A stretch of 64,000 bases of DNA, taken from assembly GCA_049299095.1 (NCBI GenBank), contig JBAQWV010000041.1, forward strand, positions 1 through 64,000, read 5' to 3'. The translations under genes were made by a program, and so were the position numbers. This DNA is from JAAEKA01 sp049299095 (GTDB lineage Bacteria; Chloroflexota; Anaerolineae; JAAEKA01). The notes under the pieces are model-generated. The model had not been told where the DNA came from. It saw nothing but the letters and a program-made list of their open reading frames with translations, and made no database searches. Positions 63,520-64,000 of this stretch are shown here, piece by piece. Numbering within the stretch: the stretch's first letter is position 1; the number at the start of each line of letters is the position of its first letter.

Positions 63520-63635
63520 GATGGGTTGTAACGCTCTTCAGAGATCAGTATTTCGTGCGATTATAACATGGCAGCGCGACGGACTGACAATCGTCTGTGC
63601 GTGGCGATTCTTGTTGGTTCAGAGCGGGTGAATTC

Positions 63636-63663
63636 GTGACGCGCTAAGCCGGTATGGTATGAT
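63636..63663 (+). promoter_or_regulatory. Putative glutaredoxin gene promoter
   Basis: GTGACG (63636-63641) and TATGAT (63658-63663) are 16 nt apart, upstream of the ATG at 63727. Confidence 0.45.
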
Positions 63664-63726
63664 AGCTGCCAGCGTCGGAAATACCGTTGGCGCTTATCCC
63701 TGTTACGAGTTATAAGGCTACCTACT

Positions 63727-64000
63727 ATGTCACAACCTATCGTGGTTTACGGCAATGAAACGTGTGGAATGGTGCCGCCGGTGCGCGATCTGCTGGACCG
63801 CGCGGGCGCGCCGTATGAATATATCAGTATTAGTCGCAACAGCGAGGCGCGCGCGCGTGTGCAGGCGATCAATAATGGCAACGCCAGCGTGCCGACGTTG
63901 GTGTTTGCCGATGGCAGCACCCTTACCGAACCCAAACTGGCTGAGTTGAGTAACAAGCTGCAAGGGCTGGGTTATACGATCAGCCCGGCGACGCTGCTGG
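63727..64000 (+). CDS. Glutaredoxin-like protein (runs off the window)
   Basis: The 91 visible residues begin MSQPIVVYGNETCG and include the glutaredoxin cis-Pro region NASVPTLVFADGS and the GSTLTEP helix start. The usual CxxC is TCGMV, so the second Cys is replaced by Val; one Cys remains, as in monothiol glutaredoxins or mycoredoxin-like proteins. A glutathione- or mycothiol-dependent role is not certain. An AAGG lies upstream. The end is beyond 64000, so it is partial. Confidence 0.72.
   Translation, partial: MSQPIVVYGNETCGMVPPVRDLLDRAGAPYEYISISRNSEARARVQAINNGNASVPTLVFADGSTLTEPKLAELSNKLQGLGYTISPATLL

Overview
The window looks like a chromosomal segment of a GC-rich bacterium, most likely a member of the Chloroflexota (Anaerolineae/Caldilineae-like). 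This is an inference. It rests on Pro/Thr-rich lipoprotein linkers, many exported proteins with a C-terminal membrane anchor, a SUF-only Fe-S system, Gram-positive-style DnaD/DnaI helicase-loading proteins, a eukaryote-like double phosphofructokinase and TMEM260/DUF2723 mannosyltransferase-type membrane proteins. Several strong promoters share one architecture: TTGnnn, a 17-nt spacer, then TACAAT or TATAAT. Start codons were moved from the longest frame where a Shine-Dalgarno site, promoter or family alignment demanded it.

Layout. 0-6 kb: rpsO, a DUF255 thioredoxin-domain protein, AIM24, a LysM polysaccharide deacetylase and a methyltransferase, with a perfect 16-bp parS site at 5776-5791. 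6-13.2 kb: a MoxR/DUF58/DUF4129 membrane operon and recJ. 13.2-13.6 kb: a gene-free stretch with DnaA-box-like sites, a CTA/CTG/CTA run resembling DnaA-trios and an AT-rich tract, which I interpret as a candidate replication origin. 13.7-17 kb: a membrane zinc-ribbon protein and a double-domain PFK. 17-17.8 kb: a DsbA-like lipoprotein whose CxxC is interrupted by an in-frame TGA exactly at the first Cys, followed by a SECIS-like hairpin; this is a candidate selenoprotein. 17.9-20.8 kb: acyl-CoA dehydrogenase, a class IV aminotransferase and an unknown protein.

21-29.4 kb: a complete SUF operon on the minus strand (sufR, sufC, sufB, sufD, sulfurtransferase, sufU2, sufS, sufU1, Rieske ferredoxin, sufT), with TACTTG-type repeats between several of its genes. 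29.6-34.3 kb: a beta-hydroxyacid dehydrogenase pair and two exported proteins (P-domain, lipase-like). 35-44 kb: cyclophilin, M32 carboxypeptidase, GT2, a P-II-like protein beside a CPA2 antiporter, a CcrM-like DNA methyltransferase, and two ABC permeases, one fused to a beta-propeller. 44-55 kb: exported hydrolases, GNAT, JAMM, MBL, a GT39 enzyme, a glycoside hydrolase and an SH3b lipoprotein.

55-59 kb: replication genes dnaB, a dnaD-like gene and a helicase-loader homologue with two AAA+ modules in tandem, then DUF151. 59.6-64 kb: DinB-like, membrane protein, arginase, DUF2723 and a glutaredoxin-like gene running off the end.

Taken together, the candidate origin, parS, recJ, the dnaB/dnaD/loader cassette and the CcrM-type methylase suggest an origin-proximal region, while the SUF operon and the putative Sec-DsbA concern sulfur/selenium redox chemistry. 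No rRNA, tRNA, CRISPR array, insertion sequence or prophage was recognised.
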